Source of the DNA: an uncultured Bacteroidota bacterium | GTDB taxonomy: Bacteria > Bacteroidota > Bacteroidia > Bacteroidales > P3 | Length of the DNA: 64,000 nt | Direction: 5' to 3' | Assembly (NCBI GenBank): GCA_900545215.1 | Contig: UQXW01000005.1 | Location: 7,525-71,524 of the forward strand | Shown here: one piece after another, positions 27,615-35,487 of the stretch | Position numbering within the stretch: the first letter of the stretch is position 1 | How the letters are laid out: each line of letters opens with the position of its first letter | The notes under the pieces: generated by a model | Database searches by the model: none | What the model was told of the DNA's origin: nothing | What the model saw: the letters and a program-made list of their open reading frames with translations, nothing else | Program-made: the position numbers and the translations under genes

Positions 27615-28496
27615 TTAAATGCTGTCGAGATAAGTGCAGACTTCTTTCAAAAACAAAGCCGGTTTATCGACAAACAACCAATGAGAGCAATCCTCCATTG
27701 TAACGATACGGGAATTTGTGAATACTTCCGAGAAGCAGTTCAGGTCTTCCGCTTCCGTGAATTCGCTTTTGCTACCGCGTATCAACAGAGTCGGCGTATC
27801 GACAGGCTGCAAATCGACCCTGCCTGCAACCTTCGGCATGTTTTCTGCCAGCATGATTGCATTACTTCGCCATTTCAGAAAATTGAAACGCCGTTTCGTT
27901 TCAGCCGAAGGGCGTTTCGCAAAATTAAAACGGCGTTTCGTTTCATCGAAATCAGGATTTGCTTCCGTTGTATCTGAGTTATGTGTAACGGACTTGGTTT
28001 CAATATTTTGCAAAAGCAGTGTCAACCACCCCTTATCGGAGACGTATTTTTGCAGATATTCCGCCAAATCCTTGCGATACTCAAATTGCGAAAGCGGGGT
28101 TTTGAGTATGGTGTCCGCAATGCCGCCCTGTCTCATCAGTTCTGGGTAATCCTTGGGCAGAATATCGACGATGATACATTTCTCGTACTCTCCGTGATAC
28201 AGGTTGAGCATCTTCATGGCTATCTTGCCGCCCATGGAATGTCCTATCAGTATCGGTTTATCGGAACTATGTTTTCGGAGGAAGTCATGCAGGAAGCGAG
28301 CCATGGAATCGTAGGAAAACATATCCGTATGGAAACTCCTGCCATGGTTCGGCAGGTCGGGAATTATCACATGATAGCCGCAATCCGCCAAAAACCTGCC
28401 TATGTTCAACCAATGGCTGCTCATGCCCAACCAACCGTGTATTATCATCAGCGTTCGTCCATCAAAAGAACCGAGTTCTCTGTAAAATAGTTTCAT
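27615..28496 (-). CDS. Alpha/beta hydrolase carrying a repeat-derived insertion
   Basis: The start is set at the ATG at 28496 (293 residues), giving MKLFYRELGS. The longer open frame to 29150 runs antisense through rnfA and is not credible. The oxyanion HGWLG at 20-24 is followed by the nucleophile elbow G85-H-S87-M-G89, and a late acid and histidine (ECSHWLF-type segment DCSHWL) complete the triad. The nearest pattern is the YbfF/BioH-like esterase group; the substrate is unknown. Residues about 186-204 (DETKRRFNFAKRPSAETKRR) come from the dispersed repeat and lie in the lid region. The frame is preserved. Confidence 0.88.
   Translation of the reverse strand: MKLFYRELGSFDGRTLMIIHGWLGMSSHWLNIGRFLADCGYHVIIPDLPNHGRSFHTDMFSYDSMARFLHDFLRKHSSDKPILIGHSMGGKIAMKMLNLYHGEYEKCIIVDILPKDYPELMRQGGIADTILKTPLSQFEYRKDLAEYLQKYVSDKGWLTLLLQNIETKSVTHNSDTTEANPDFDETKRRFNFAKRPSAETKRRFNFLKWRSNAIMLAENMPKVAGRVDLQPVDTPTLLIRGSKSEFTEAEDLNCFSEVFTNSRIVTMEDCSHWLFVDKPALFLKEVCTYLDSI
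27885..27940 (-). repeat. Dispersed palindromic repeat, copy 5 (inside alpha/beta hydrolase)
   Basis: GAAACGCCGTTTC (27885-27897), CGAAGGGCGTTTCG and AAAACGGCGTTTCG (27927-27940) are spaced as in other copies. The AAAGAATT segment is replaced by a diverged sequence. It is translated on the minus strand as ACG-AAA-CGC-CGT-TT, a different frame from that used in lnt and sbcC. Confidence 0.75.
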
Positions 28497-28682
28497 CTCT
28501 TGAAAATAAAAGTTAGAACAGGCAAAAATACAAAACCAAATCCGATTGCCTTTGTTTGAAAGAGGTATTCGGCATTGCGGTATGCAGATGGAAAACACCG
28601 AAATGAACGAAAAAATTGCCGGAACGGTCTGTAATTGCCGAAAAAACATTAGTTTTGCAAGACGGAATAACATTCGAAAAGT

Positions 28683-29261
28683 ATGGAATACATTGCCATT
28701 ATAATTTTTGCCGTATTCGTTAACAACGTAATACTTTCGCAGTTTTTGGGAATTTGCCCTTTCTTGGGCGTATCCAAGAAAGTGAGTACGGCAACGGGAA
28801 TGGGAGCGGCTGTTGTCTTTGTGATGACCCTTTCGACCATAGTAACGTTTCTTTTGCATAAGTTCGTGTTGGTGCCTTTGGGGATAGAGTTCCTGCAAAC
28901 CATATTGTTTATATTGGTAATAGCAGCTTTGGTGCAGATGGTCGAGATAATATTGAAGAAAATCAGCCCTTCGCTCTATCAGGCCTTGGGTGTGTTCCTT
29001 CCATTGATAACAACCAACTGTGCAGTACTCGGAATATCCATTCTTGTCATACAGAAAGAATACAATTTGTTGGAAGGAGTTACCTATACCATAGGAATAT
29101 CCCTCGGATTTACGCTTGCGATGGTTATTTTCGCAGGTTTGAGGGAACATCTGGAATTGGTGGAAGTACCGAAAGGAGTGAGAGGCATTCCTATAGCCTT
29201 GATTACTGCGGGAATTCTTGCCATGGCATTCATGGGTTTCGCGGGATTGGTGAAATTATAG
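28683..29261 (+). CDS. rnfA: Electron transport complex protein RnfA/RsxA
   Basis: The protein has 192 residues and six membrane helices. It matches RnfA closely: FVNNVILSQFLGICPFLGVSK at the N-terminus, LPLITTNCAVLG in the middle and ALITAGILAMAFMGFAGLVKL at the end. The Cys residues in GICPF and TTNCAV fit the intramembrane iron-sulfur site described for Rnf/Nqr. The Rnf complex couples ferredoxin:NAD+ electron flow to ion pumping. Here rnfA stands apart from rnfB, C, D, G and E, which are not in the window. A possible -7 box TAGTTTTG lies at 28650-28657. Confidence 0.93.
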   Translation: MEYIAIIIFAVFVNNVILSQFLGICPFLGVSKKVSTATGMGAAVVFVMTLSTIVTFLLHKFVLVPLGIEFLQTILFILVIAALVQMVEIILKKISPSLYQALGVFLPLITTNCAVLGISILVIQKEYNLLEGVTYTIGISLGFTLAMVIFAGLREHLELVEVPKGVRGIPIALITAGILAMAFMGFAGLVKL

Positions 29262-29289
29262 CGTAAGAGGAAAGACAAACATAGGATTC

Positions 29290-29652
29290 ATGATAGACAA
29301 ACAAGCGAACAAACAACTGTCCAAAGCATTGAAATGCAAAGAACGCAAACCGGGTTGGTGGGCGAGACGAAGCAGAAAGAAATTGATAAATGATATTTTG
29401 GAAGCTTTGGCAGAATACGACATCAAATCGGCGTGGGCTCACAAGGCTTTTGTGTCGGCAGTCGAGAAAAGGCCAAAGAACATAAGCATATATGTGGAGT
29501 TCTCGACCAAGGTGACCGAAGGACTTGCAGAAAAAGTCGGTATGGAGATGGATAAGGCGATAGCAAAGAAACGTATAGACGTAATAAATGTGGAAACTTT
29601 GCTTCCTGCCGTGAAAGAGTTTGTTTTCAAAGACGTAGAAAAGATTTTGTAG
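29290..29652 (+). CDS. Degenerate nucleotidyltransferase-like protein
   Basis: The protein has 120 residues. Its later part follows the minimal nucleotidyltransferase (MNT) pattern: helix, then IKSAWAHKAFVSAVEKRPKNISIYVEFS where the family has GSxARG and DxDLLVE. KRIDVINVETLLPAVKEFVFKDV follows, where the family has VDLV...L.P.....I.....Y. The catalytic GS and both aspartates of DxD are missing. It is therefore probably catalytically dead and perhaps a binding protein. It lies 28 bases after rnfA and 6 before a glycosyltransferase gene. Confidence 0.55.
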   Translation: MIDKQANKQLSKALKCKERKPGWWARRSRKKLINDILEALAEYDIKSAWAHKAFVSAVEKRPKNISIYVEFSTKVTEGLAEKVGMEMDKAIAKKRIDVINVETLLPAVKEFVFKDVEKIL

Positions 29653-29658
29653 AGAACG

Positions 29659-30438
29659 ATGCGGATTTCTGCGGTTATAATCACCTTGAACGAGGAAGCA
29701 AATCTTGCAAGGTGTATTGCATCTTTGCAAGGTATTGTTGATGAAGTGGTGGTTGTGGATTCTTATTCGCAAGACAATACACGGGCAATAGCGGAAAGTT
29801 TTCCAGATGTGAAATTCTATTCTCAAAAATGGATGGGGTATGCGGGGCAAAAGAACCATGCGAACTCGTTAAGTTCGTATGATACGATTTTGTCGATAGA
29901 TGCCGATGAGGTTTTGTCGAAAGATTTGCAGAACAGCGTAAAAGAGATAAAGAAAGAGGCGGAAAACAAAAATCGTGTTTTTGAAGTGTCTCGCCTGACG
30001 AACTATTGCGGGCATTGGATAAGGCATTGTGGCTGGTATCCCGATAGAAAAATCCGCATATTCGACAGAAGAAGTGTTCGGTGGCAGGGAGACTTCGTGC
30101 ATGAAACCCTGTCTTTGCCGCAAGAAGTGGAAATAATCCGTTTGAAAGGCGACCTGCTTCACTATTCCTACAAAAATGCTTCCGACCATGTCAAACAATT
30201 TGACAAATTCACCACTCTTACAGCGATGGAAGCCAATAAGAAAGGAAAGAATGTGCGTCTCATCGGATTAATGATGCGACCTAAATGGAAATTCATAAGA
30301 GACTTCGTTTTCAAACTCGGCTTTTTGGACGGTTATGCAGGCTATCGTGTTTGCAAGATGTCGTCATTTGCGACTTTCTTGAAGTATGCGAAACTCAAAG
30401 AACTTAATGAGAATGACAATACTGATAAGCAGAACTGA
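29659..30438 (+). CDS. Glycosyltransferase family 2 (LPS core WaaE/KdtX-like)
   Basis: The protein has 259 residues with a GT-A fold. The start ISAVIITLNEEANLARCIASL is the donor-binding strand, and SIDADEVLS carries the metal-binding D-x-D. A second conserved block is NYCGHWIRHCGWYPDRKIRIF, split here around the WYPD. It matches the WaaE/KdtX subgroup, which adds a sugar to the inner core of LPS. The neighbouring GT9 gene supports an LPS-core role. The frames overlap slightly at the 3' end. Confidence 0.85.
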   Translation: MRISAVIITLNEEANLARCIASLQGIVDEVVVVDSYSQDNTRAIAESFPDVKFYSQKWMGYAGQKNHANSLSSYDTILSIDADEVLSKDLQNSVKEIKKEAENKNRVFEVSRLTNYCGHWIRHCGWYPDRKIRIFDRRSVRWQGDFVHETLSLPQEVEIIRLKGDLLHYSYKNASDHVKQFDKFTTLTAMEANKKGKNVRLIGLMMRPKWKFIRDFVFKLGFLDGYAGYRVCKMSSFATFLKYAKLKELNENDNTDKQN

Positions 30439-31426
30439 CGGAATAGGGGATGTGGTGTTGACTTTGCCGTTGGCAGGAGTTATAAAGTACTGTTTTGCAG
30501 ATGCAAGGGTGTTATTCCTCGGCAGAACCTACACCGAAGCTGTCGTAAGCATGTGTGAAGCTGTCGATGAGTTCCTGGATTGGGACGAATTGGCAAAAGA
30601 CGAGAGCAAAACCGTTAATTTGTTGCAGACAAAGCAAATAGATGTTGTTTTACATGTGTTTCCGAATAAAGAAGTGGCAAAATTATGCAAGCAGGCAGGT
30701 ATAAAGTCTCGTGTAGGGACGTCTCATAGGATCTATAATTGGTTATTTTGCAACAAATTGGTTCATTTTTCCAGACGAAACTCCAATGAGCATGAGGCAG
30801 TGCTGAATTTGAAATTATTATATCCGCTTACGAAGAGAGAGAGCAGAATTACGGTTGAAAATATATGCGATTACGTTCATGTAAAGGCTGTGAAAGTTCC
30901 TTCTTGTGCCGATAAATTGTTGGAAAACAGTCGATACTTCAAATTGATTTTGCATCCTAAAAGCAAAGGCAGTGCAAGAGAATGGGGATTGCACAATTTT
31001 CGATTGTTGATTGAGGCTTTGGATAAAACAAAATTCAGAATTTTCCTTTGCGGAACAGAGGAAGAGGGACAACGGTTCAGGGAAGAATTACTTTCTGAGA
31101 CTGATGAAAACGTCTATGATTTGAGTGGAAAGCTATCTTTGGAGCAGTATATAAGTCTTATAGCCGATTCCGATGCTCTTGTGGCTGCAAGTACCGGGCC
31201 TTTGCATATAGCTGCCATATTGAACAAGCATGCCATAGGATTATATCCGCCCATTCGTCCCATGAATCCCGAACGTTGGCAACCGATAGGCAGAAAGGTG
31301 AAAGTCTTTTGCAAAGACAAGGTATGCAATTCTTGTCGGAAAACGACATATTGCTCTTGTATGCAGAGCATAAAGCCGAAAGAAGTGGCAGAGTATCTTT
31401 CGAATCTTTGCAAGGAAAGGTTCTGA
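30413..31426 (+). CDS. Glycosyltransferase family 9 (heptosyltransferase-like)
   Basis: I take the ATG at 30413 (MTILISRTDGIGDVVLTLP, 337 residues), since that is the family start. ATGs at 30386 and 30407 in the same frame are less likely. The GT-B fold shows the N-terminal SRTDGIGD loop, then HPKSKGSAREWG and STGPLHIAAILNKHAIGLYPP, which bind ADP-heptose-type donors. Together with the preceding GT2 gene, which it overlaps by 26 bases, it likely builds the lipid A-core region. Confidence 0.88.
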   Translation: MTILISRTDGIGDVVLTLPLAGVIKYCFADARVLFLGRTYTEAVVSMCEAVDEFLDWDELAKDESKTVNLLQTKQIDVVLHVFPNKEVAKLCKQAGIKSRVGTSHRIYNWLFCNKLVHFSRRNSNEHEAVLNLKLLYPLTKRESRITVENICDYVHVKAVKVPSCADKLLENSRYFKLILHPKSKGSAREWGLHNFRLLIEALDKTKFRIFLCGTEEEGQRFREELLSETDENVYDLSGKLSLEQYISLIADSDALVAASTGPLHIAAILNKHAIGLYPPIRPMNPERWQPIGRKVKVFCKDKVCNSCRKTTYCSCMQSIKPKEVAEYLSNLCKERF

Positions 31427-31428
31427 TT

Positions 31429-32013
31429 TTATTTCCCGTTGAACATGTTCATCGTTCTGTCCATGCCGATGGTGGCAAAGGATTTGATTATGTCGCAACA
31501 CATATCCAATTTGTTATCGACGACATTCCAATCCTCTCCTTCAATCTTTCCCAAGACGAAATCAATTTGACGTCCTTTCGCGAAGTCGTTTCCTATTCCG
31601 AAACGCAAACGGTTGAACTTGTTATGACCGAGGGCGGCAATTATATCTTTCAATCCGTTATGTCCTCCGTCGCTTCCGCCCATTCTAAGACGGATTGTTC
31701 CTAACGGCAATGCCAAGTCGTCAACAATAATCAGCAGATTTTCAATGGGTATCTTCTCTTTGTCGAGCCAATACCTCACAGCCTTGCCACTAAGGTTCAT
31801 GAATGTTGTCGGCTTTATAAGAATCAATGTTCTGCCTTTTACCTTCACTTCTGTCATATAGGCGTGGCGTTCGACAGAGAACTCATACCGTGTATCTTTG
31901 CTCTCGATATTCAAACTTTCGACAAACCTGTCCAAAGCCATATAGCCTATATTGTGCCGTGTTTGCTCGTATTCTTTCCCCGGATTTCCGAGACCGACTA
32001 TCAAATACTTCAT
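31429..32013 (-). CDS. pth: Peptidyl-tRNA hydrolase
   Basis: The start is set at the ATG at 32013 (194 residues) because MKYLIVGLGNPGKEYEQTRHN is the family N-terminus; the open frame extends 8 codons upstream. The catalytic histidine is in TRHNIGYM, and LIKPTTFMNLSG and DDLALPLGTIRLR are conserved. It frees tRNA from dropped-off peptidyl-tRNA. It is transcribed after L25, with 63 bases between, as is common in bacteria. Confidence 0.96.
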   Translation of the reverse strand: MKYLIVGLGNPGKEYEQTRHNIGYMALDRFVESLNIESKDTRYEFSVERHAYMTEVKVKGRTLILIKPTTFMNLSGKAVRYWLDKEKIPIENLLIIVDDLALPLGTIRLRMGGSDGGHNGLKDIIAALGHNKFNRLRFGIGNDFAKGRQIDFVLGKIEGEDWNVVDNKLDMCCDIIKSFATIGMDRTMNMFNGK

Positions 32014-32076
32014 TACTTTCAAAAATAAAGGCTGCACATATAAGTACAGCCTTGTTTGTTATTCTATTTGTTTGAA

Positions 32077-32634
32077 TTACTTTCCTGAACCACGAGTTGG
32101 TTTTACCCAAACGATGACGCTGGATTTTACATCCAACAATTCGACGTTCTCTATGCTCACTTGTTCTACCTTCACTCCTTGTCCGATTTCCAAAGAGCTT
32201 ATGTTGACTTCTGCATATTGAGGAATGGCATCAGGCAAGCCCTTGACTCTCAATTTACGTATCTTCATCATCAACTTACCTCCTTGCAATACTCCGGGAG
32301 CTGTGCCTACTGTTTTTACAGGGATTGCAATCGAGATAGGCTTATCGTCGAATATTCTCAAGAAATCTGCATGCAACACCTCGTCTGTTACAGGGTGATA
32401 TTGGATTTCTTGAAGTATTGCACGGCATTTCTTACCGTCTATCTCCAATTCGACATAGTTAGTGTCAGGGGTAAACAATAGCGGTTTGAATGCCTTTTGC
32501 GGCATGGTGAACCTTACTTGTTCTTGTTCTCCACCGTAGATTACGCAAGGCACCAAGCCTTGTTTACGTAACATCTTTGCATCTTTTTTCCCTACGTTCT
32601 CTCTTAGAAAACCACTCATAGATACTGTGTACAT
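32077..32634 (-). CDS. rplY: 50S ribosomal protein L25 (Ctc type)
   Basis: The protein has 185 residues, so it is the longer two-domain Ctc form. The N-terminal 5S-rRNA-binding domain (about 1-95, VPCVIYGG and ILQEIQYHPVTDEVLHADF) is followed by the beta-rich TL5 domain (about 96-185). It binds 5S rRNA in the central protuberance. It lies 36 bases after prs and upstream of pth, likely in the same transcript. Confidence 0.95.
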   Translation of the reverse strand: MYTVSMSGFLRENVGKKDAKMLRKQGLVPCVIYGGEQEQVRFTMPQKAFKPLLFTPDTNYVELEIDGKKCRAILQEIQYHPVTDEVLHADFLRIFDDKPISIAIPVKTVGTAPGVLQGGKLMMKIRKLRVKGLPDAIPQYAEVNISSLEIGQGVKVEQVSIENVELLDVKSSVIVWVKPTRGSGK

Positions 32635-32670
32635 TGTTATTTGTATTTGTTGATTATTATTGCGGTATGG

Positions 32671-33657
32671 TTAGAACCTTTCCACCACACCTTTTTGTTT
32701 TACTGCTATTTCGTAGAAATCGGCTATCGATTCGTAGTTCTCAACTCTCCTTATGGCTTCTGCAAATATGGAAGCGGTGGAAAGCACCTTTATTTTCTTG
32801 CTTTCTCTTCTCAAAGGAATGGTATCCGTTACTATAAGCTCTTCCATGCATGAGTTTTCGATTTTCTCCATCGCATCACCACTCAATACGGCATGAGTAA
32901 TCATCGCTCTCACACTTTGAGCCCCGCAGGATTTTATCAATTCCGCTGCCTTGCAAAGAGTGTTTCCCGTATCGACAATGTCATCTACGAGAATTATATG
33001 CTTACCCTTGACATCGCCTATCAGTTGCATCGTACCGATTTCGTTAGGCTTGTTTCTCTGCTTGTAACACATTACGAAACCTGTTCCCAATGTTTTTGCG
33101 TATTGGCTTGCCCTCTTGGTTCCTCCCACGTCCGGAGAAGCGAACAATAAATCTTCCGTCGATATTTCCTGACCTCTCAAATAAGGAATGAAGATTGAAG
33201 ATGCCAACAAGTGGTCGAGCGGAATGTTGAAGAAGCCTTGAATCTGGTCTGCGTGCAAATCCATGGTTATAACTCTGCTTACACCTGCCGCTTGCAACAA
33301 ATCGGCAACCAATTTTGCTGCAATGGGAACTCTCGGCTTGTCTTTTCTGTCTTGACGAGCAAAGCCGAAATAAGGAATTACTGCTATGATTCTTTGAGCA
33401 GAGGCTCTCTTGGCTGCATCTGCGAACATCAATAGCTCCATAAGGTTATCCGATGGAGCGAAAGTGGATTGAATGATGAATACATCGCAACCTCTCAAAT
33501 TTTGTTCGTAAGATGGTTGGAATTCTCCGTCCGCATATTGCAAAACGATTGACTTGCCGAGCGGTTTTCTATAAACATCGGAAATCTTTTTAGCCAAATA
33601 CAGCGTTGCTCTTCCTGAGAAAAGTGCCGTTGTATCCTTCTGTTTGGTCTCTGACAT
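32671..33657 (-). CDS. prs: Ribose-phosphate pyrophosphokinase
   Basis: The protein has 328 residues and makes PRPP from ribose 5-phosphate and ATP. The conserved FIIQSTFAP, RIIAVIPYFGFARQDRK and DLHADQIQGFF stretches are present, and the PRPP loop VDDIVDTGNTL is intact. The gene heads the prs-rplY-pth run. A -7 box (TACCTTTG on the minus strand, 33700-33693) lies 36 bases before its ATG. Confidence 0.97.
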   Translation of the reverse strand: MSETKQKDTTALFSGRATLYLAKKISDVYRKPLGKSIVLQYADGEFQPSYEQNLRGCDVFIIQSTFAPSDNLMELLMFADAAKRASAQRIIAVIPYFGFARQDRKDKPRVPIAAKLVADLLQAAGVSRVITMDLHADQIQGFFNIPLDHLLASSIFIPYLRGQEISTEDLLFASPDVGGTKRASQYAKTLGTGFVMCYKQRNKPNEIGTMQLIGDVKGKHIILVDDIVDTGNTLCKAAELIKSCGAQSVRAMITHAVLSGDAMEKIENSCMEELIVTDTIPLRRESKKIKVLSTASIFAEAIRRVENYESIADFYEIAVKQKGVVERF

Positions 33658-33692
33658 AATTTTTCTACTAAGAATGGTTGACTTTCTGGCTG

Positions 33693-33700
33693 CAAAGGTA
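33693..33700 (-). promoter_or_regulatory. -7 box for prs
   Basis: TACCTTTG on the minus strand fits TAnnTTTG. A TTTT tetramer 19 bases upstream is a weak match to the -33 element. Confidence 0.55.
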
Positions 33701-33738
33701 CGGACAATTTCCCGAACTGAAAAAAAAAAGCAAAACTA

Positions 33739-33769
33739 TTTGCAAGTTTGGAAAATTGTCGTACCTTTG
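33739..33769 (+). promoter_or_regulatory. Promoter of tRNA-Leu
   Basis: TTTG at 33739-33742 is followed after 19 bases by TACCTTTG at 33762-33769. This is an exact Bacteroidota -33/-7 pair, ending 16 bases before the tRNA. It is divergent from the prs promoter. Confidence 0.75.
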
Positions 33770-33785
33770 CAAACGCAAATCAGGA

Positions 33786-33869
33786 GCATCTGTGGCGGAA
33801 CAGGTAGACGCGCTAGACTCAAAATCTAGTGGGATAAAACCCGTGCCGGTTCGATTCCGGCCAGATGTA
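33786..33869 (+). tRNA. tRNA-Leu (anticodon CAA)
   Basis: This 84-base tRNA has acceptor stem GCATCTG/CAGATGT with a G-U first pair and discriminator A at 33869. The anticodon stem is CTAGA/TCTAG with loop CTCAAAA, placing CAA at 33820-33822. A long variable arm (GGGATAAAACCC) marks class II, as for Leu. The T arm CCGGTTCGATTCCGG is canonical. No CCA is encoded. It reads UUG codons. Confidence 0.95.
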
Positions 33870-33876
33870 CAAAGCG

Positions 33877-33906
33877 GGAGCGAAACGGAAGGTTCGCTCC
33901 TTTTTT
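33877..33906 (+). terminator. Intrinsic terminator after tRNA-Leu
   Basis: GGAGCGAA (33877-33884) pairs perfectly with TTCGCTCC (33893-33900), followed by six Ts. Confidence 0.9.
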
Positions 33907-34260
33907 ATTCCCTTTCTATTGATTAAAGCCTTAGTTTGCAATAGTGTAGTTCTATTTCAAGTCTTTCAAACAGGCTTGTGTTTTACTCGTTTCCGATAGT
34001 ACTTTATCTATATTTCGTAAAGAGAATCTTTGTTTTGCATTGATGAAAAATAATGCAGGATAACAGAGAATAAGAAGCCGAGCAGTTGTTCCTAATCCTC
34101 TTCATCATGACTGAAAAGTCTGTTTTGGGAGGAAGAAAAACAGGCGTATAAAAATTTTTCGTGCTATTTTTCCTCTCTCCTTTATTATTCAGCCTTGCAT
34201 TTCTTCGTAAATTTTTCTCGAAATTTCATCTTCCCAAAGCAAATCGAAGAAAGCCATTCC

Positions 34261-34317
34261 CGAAACGCCGTTTCGGGAAATTGAAACGCCGAAAGAATTT
34301 CTTAGAACGGCGTTTTA
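34261..34317. repeat. Dispersed palindromic repeat, copy 6 (intergenic)
   Basis: CGAAACGCCGTTTCG (perfect odd palindrome) is followed by the 16-base core at 34284-34299 and GAACGGCGTTTTA. Core and right unit form a stem: AAACGCCG against CGGCGTTT. Confidence 0.88.
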
Positions 34318-34423
34318 ATTTTATCTTTCGGGCATTTGTGAGTTGCTTCTTTTGTAAGACTCTCTTTATATCGGTAGTTTGTGGTGGAAAATGTCGGATT
34401 TATTCGATAAAATGTAAAATATA

Positions 34424-34455
34424 TTTGTCAGATTGGAAAACATGTTGTACCTTTG
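34424..34455 (+). promoter_or_regulatory. Bacteroidota-type promoter
   Basis: TTTG (34424-34427) and TACCTTTG (34448-34455), 20 bases apart, match the -33/-7 consensus. The start codon of the membrane protein is 97 bases downstream, leaving a leader of about 90 bases. Confidence 0.7.
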
Positions 34456-34551
34456 CAGCCGAATTGAAAAATGTATCACTCTTTGCGATTTGTGAGGCTT
34501 CGATTGTGGAGGGTATGTTTTGAGAAGTCTCGGATTAAAAACAAATGCAAT

Positions 34552-35052
34552 ATGAAAAAATCGTATTTATTGCCCCGCGGTTTCAAAAAAGTGGGTATGG
34601 TGTTGGCGGTTTGTTGCCTCGCTTGGTTTACAGTGAATTGTCTTACAGACGAATCATTGGATTTCAAATTCAAAACCTTTGCCCTGATTGGGGAGACTCC
34701 TTTCGCCCATGCTTCCGGAGATTCTTCTCAATCCTCATCTTCGTTTTGCAATATGGTGGAAACGAGTTTCGGCATGACAATCGCTCCCGTTCTTATGCTT
34801 ACAGCCTTTGTTTTCATCGCTTTTTCAAGGAACAGGACAGAGGATGAGTACATTATGAAGATAAGGGAACAATCCTTTGTTTGGGCAATGCTGGTCGGAT
34901 ATGTGATAATAGCCCTATTGACATTGCTCGTATTCGGGTTCGAATACCTTATGGTGATGATGTATGACATTTACATCTTCCTGATACTCTTTATATGTAA
35001 ATTCCATTACGAGATTTACAGACTGAAAAAGACGATGAGAGATGAAGAATAA
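34552..35052 (+). CDS. Small membrane protein of unknown function (paired with HTH regulator)
   Basis: The ATG at 34552 (MKKSYLLPRGFKKVG, 166 residues) is chosen over the longer open frame because it begins a short basic segment plus helix. Helices lie at about 14-30, 73-95 and 108-150, with a serine-rich loop (SGDSSQSSSSF) between the first two. I do not recognise a family. Its 3' end overlaps the HTH gene by 11 bases. Membrane proteins encoded directly before a Cro/CI-type regulator of this size are common, and the regulator probably controls this operon. Confidence 0.65.
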   Translation: MKKSYLLPRGFKKVGMVLAVCCLAWFTVNCLTDESLDFKFKTFALIGETPFAHASGDSSQSSSSFCNMVETSFGMTIAPVLMLTAFVFIAFSRNRTEDEYIMKIREQSFVWAMLVGYVIIALLTLLVFGFEYLMVMMYDIYIFLILFICKFHYEIYRLKKTMRDEE

Positions 35053-35248
35053 CATAAGAGTGGAACGGGCTGTACTTAGAATATCGCAACAGGAACTTGC
35101 CGAAAAGGTAGGCGTAAGTCGCCAAACGATAAATGCCATAGAACTCGGGAAGTATATACCTTCCGGATTGGTGATGCTGAAAATAGCTTCCGTATGCGGA
35201 AAAACGGTCGATGAGGTCTTCTCTTTGGAGGAAAGCGACTGGAAATAG
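35042..35248 (+). CDS. Cro/CI-type (XRE) helix-turn-helix regulator
   Basis: The protein has 68 residues, essentially one HTH domain: RISQQELAEKVGVSRQTINAIE forms helices 2 and 3, followed by GKYIPSGLVMLKIASVCGKTVDEVF. It is of the short YozG-like class, which usually regulates its own operon. It shares 11 bases with the membrane protein gene upstream and is followed by a strong terminator about 100 bases later. Confidence 0.88.
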   Translation: MKNNIRVERAVLRISQQELAEKVGVSRQTINAIELGKYIPSGLVMLKIASVCGKTVDEVFSLEESDWK

Positions 35249-35351
35249 CCGAAACAGGATAAAAATCCGAACAAGGTGAAAATGCGTATAAGTATTTGCA
35301 AACAAGATTTTTGTGGGATAAAATTGCGATTTTAAGCCCAAATATTCAAAG

Positions 35352-35387
35352 AAAAATCCGACAGCCGATGAGTTGGTCGGATTTTTT
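35352..35387 (+). terminator. Intrinsic terminator after the HTH gene
   Basis: AAAAATCCGAC (35352-35362) pairs with GTCGGATTTTT (35376-35386), and the T tract is part of the stem and continues past it. It may work in both directions. Confidence 0.8.
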
Positions 35388-35425
35388 CGATTTTTGAGGC
35401 CTTAAAGTCCGTGTTTTCGTGTGGC

Positions 35426-35459
35426 AAAAAAAAGAAAAGGACTTGTGGAAAGCAAGCCC
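35426..35459 (-). terminator. Intrinsic terminator after the MFS gene
   Basis: On the minus strand GGGCTTG (35459-35453) pairs with CAAGTCC (35445-35439), one G-U pair, followed by TTTTCTTTTTTTT. Confidence 0.8.
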
Positions 35460-35487
35460 TCTTCGTGTTATTCAAAGAAACTATAAA

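Larger units (their letters stand above)
33907..34551. other. Gene-free stretch with repeat copy 6 and a promoter
   Basis: No credible protein gene is seen. The left 350 bases show nothing I recognise. The right part holds the palindromic repeat (34261-34317) and the promoter of the next gene. Confidence 0.6.

Noticed and set aside
28497..29150. Upstream extension of the alpha/beta hydrolase to a 511-residue protein
   Set aside because: It runs antisense through rnfA, has a composition unlike a protein, and the ATG at 28496 begins the normal hydrolase N-terminus.
34161..34523. 120-residue plus-strand frame
   Set aside because: It is made of the palindromic repeat and a promoter, with no homology-like pattern.
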